From positions 234,001 through 298,000 of the forward strand of contig NZ_CP029002.1 in assembly GCF_003073375.1 (NCBI RefSeq): a DNA stretch of 64,000 nucleotides, given 5' to 3'. The translations under genes and the position numbers were made by a program. Below the pieces are notes generated by a model. It saw nothing but the letters and a program-made list of their open reading frames with translations, was not told the DNA's origin and ran no database searches. This stretch comes from Lysinibacillus sp. 2017. GTDB lineage: Bacteria; Bacillota; Bacilli; Bacillales_A; Planococcaceae. This document shows positions 62,770 through 64,000 of the stretch, one piece after another (positions within the stretch are counted from its first letter, which is position 1; every line of letters starts with the position of its first letter).

Positions 62770-64000
62770 ATGACAAATTTACGACCAGAAACAGTATTAC
62801 TGCACGGGGGACAAAAGGCTGATCCCGTAACGGGTGCGATAGCCGTACCAATTTATCGTACGACGGCTTATGCTTTTGAAGACACTGCTCATGCGCAACG
62901 TCTATTTGCTTTAGAAGAAACAGGTAATATTTATTCGCGTATTATGAATCCTACAGTAGCGGTATTTGAAGAGCGTGTTGCGCAATTAGAAGGTGGGACA
63001 GCAGCGGTTGGACTTTCATCTGGTGCAGCAGCAGTCGCATTTTCGATTTTAAATTTAGCGGGTGCTGGTGATGAAATTGTTGCGGCAGGTTCACTTTATG
63101 GAGGCACGTACAATTTATTTGCGACTACGTTACCACGTTACGGCATCACAGTGAAATTTGTTGATGAGTCAGATCCAGAAAACTTCAGAAAAGCGATTAC
63201 CGATAAAACGAAGGCGGTATACGCAGAAATTATCGGCAACCCAAGTTTGACAGTATTAGATATTGAAGCTGTAGCGGATATCGCACATGAAAACGATCTC
63301 CCATTATTGATTGATAGCACATTTGCTTCACCTTTTGGCAGTAACCCCATTGAATTTGGTGCAGACGTTGTCATTCATTCCGCAACCAAGTGGATTGGTG
63401 GGCATGGTACGACAATCGGCGGAATCGTTGTCGATGCAGGGAAGTTCGATTGGACGAAAGGAAAACACCCAGGTTTTATAGAGCCGGACGCTTCTTATCA
63501 TGGTATTCGTTACGGAATTGATGCTGCAGGGGCTGCATTTGCCACAAAATTACGCGTTCAATTATTACGTGATTTCGGTCCAACTTTATCAGCGGACGCA
63601 GCATTTAACTTTTTACAAGGATTAGAAACGCTTCATTTGCGTATTACTCGTCATAATGAAAATGCACAAAAAGTAGCGGAATATTTAAAAAACCACCCAT
63701 CTGTGGAATATGTAAACTACAACGGCTTTGAAGAATTTGCAACGCATGATTTAGCTAAGAAGTATTTAAAAAATGGCTTCGGCTCAATTATTACATTCGG
63801 TATTAGAGGTGGACGTGAAGCAGGGCGAGAGGTGATTGATAACGTAGAATTATTCTCGCACGTAGCCAACGTAGGGGATGCTCGGTCATTAATCATTCAC
63901 CCAGCATCAACAACGCATCAACAACTGTCAGTAGAAGAATTAAAAATAGCAGGCGTTTCGGAAGAGCTCATTCGCTTATCGATTGGCCTAGAGGCTGTTG
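62770..64000 (+). CDS. metY: O-acetylhomoserine sulfhydrylase/aminocarboxypropyltransferase (3' end outside window)
   Basis: 410 residues visible; full-length relatives have about 425-430. Cys/Met metabolism PLP enzyme: N-terminal ETVLLHGGQKADPVTGAIAV, PLP Lys in VIHSATKWIGGHGTT, and SRIMNPTVAVFEERVAQLEGG-like substrate loop. It makes homocysteine from O-acetylhomoserine and sulfide. AGGAGG (62757-62762) precedes ATG 62770. The upstream S-box links it to methionine biosynthesis. No stop is reached before the window ends. Confidence 0.93.
   Translation, partial: MTNLRPETVLLHGGQKADPVTGAIAVPIYRTTAYAFEDTAHAQRLFALEETGNIYSRIMNPTVAVFEERVAQLEGGTAAVGLSSGAAAVAFSILNLAGAGDEIVAAGSLYGGTYNLFATTLPRYGITVKFVDESDPENFRKAITDKTKAVYAEIIGNPSLTVLDIEAVADIAHENDLPLLIDSTFASPFGSNPIEFGADVVIHSATKWIGGHGTTIGGIVVDAGKFDWTKGKHPGFIEPDASYHGIRYGIDAAGAAFATKLRVQLLRDFGPTLSADAAFNFLQGLETLHLRITRHNENAQKVAEYLKNHPSVEYVNYNGFEEFATHDLAKKYLKNGFGSIITFGIRGGREAGREVIDNVELFSHVANVGDARSLIIHPASTTHQQLSVEELKIAGVSEELIRLSIGLEAV

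Overview
The window is low-GC, AT-rich intergenically, and uses strong AGGAGG-type ribosome sites with frequent TTG/GTG starts. Gene content points to a Gram-positive bacterium of the Planococcaceae (Solibacillus/Lysinibacillus type). The supporting genes are an SLH-domain surface protein, a bacterial nitric oxide synthase, hutU-hutI, rocD, ypsA, xpt-pbuX behind a guanine riboswitch, lysP behind a lysine riboswitch, an S-box leader, a YocH-like LysM/3D protein and YjfB. The species is an inference. The window is ordinary chromosome, not phage or plasmid, and holds no rRNA, tRNA or CRISPR.

Layout. 1-8.6 kb: end of an SLH protein, an AEC transporter, a flavin dehydrogenase-SRPBCC pair with a nearby TetR regulator and a candidate operator, catalase and an SLC13-type permease. 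8.6-15.8 kb: an AraC-type regulator divergent from hutU-hutI, remnants of small genes, nitric oxide synthase and a membrane-anchored Mrr-like nuclease. 15.8-24.7 kb: CynX-like MFS, lysine riboswitch-lysP, an HD hydrolase, guanine riboswitch-xpt-pbuX, prepilin peptidase and fumC. 24.7-39.4 kb: a candidate Fur-controlled small RNA, ypsA, rocD, several MFS exporters with a MerR-type regulator, a flavin reductase/enolase-superfamily/GNAT operon, an SDR, a PfkB kinase with a structured leader and a YfbR-like HD protein. 39.4-41.3 kb: repeat array 1. 41.3-48.7 kb: YjfB, a LysM-3D protein, Cu/Zn SOD, a TAXI-type TRAP transporter and an M20 amidohydrolase. 48.8-50.5 kb: repeat array 2. 50.5-57.3 kb: a FhuF-like iron reductase, a second candidate Fur-controlled small RNA, a DMT exporter, pepT, YhhN and an unrecognised membrane protein. 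57.4-59.8 kb: repeat array 3, interrupted by an IS150-group element. 59.8-64 kb: nitroreductase, DASS symporter and an S-box controlling a truncated metY-like gene.

The most interesting content is non-coding. Two loci (24.73-24.97 kb on the minus strand and 51.80-52.06 kb on the plus strand) share one design: a near-consensus sigma-A promoter, a near-perfect Fur box over its -10, a roughly 210-230 nt transcript with hairpins exposing C-rich or CU-rich loops, and an intrinsic terminator. They look like iron-sparing anti-Shine-Dalgarno small RNAs of the FsrA type.

Separately, three intergenic loci carry divergent tandem arrays of a roughly 230-245 bp module. Each module has a small GGCGC hairpin and a large GC-rich hairpin of about 80 nt. 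The closing stem is conserved while the core sequence is exchanged, yet the cores remain self-complementary. I do not recognise this repeat family.
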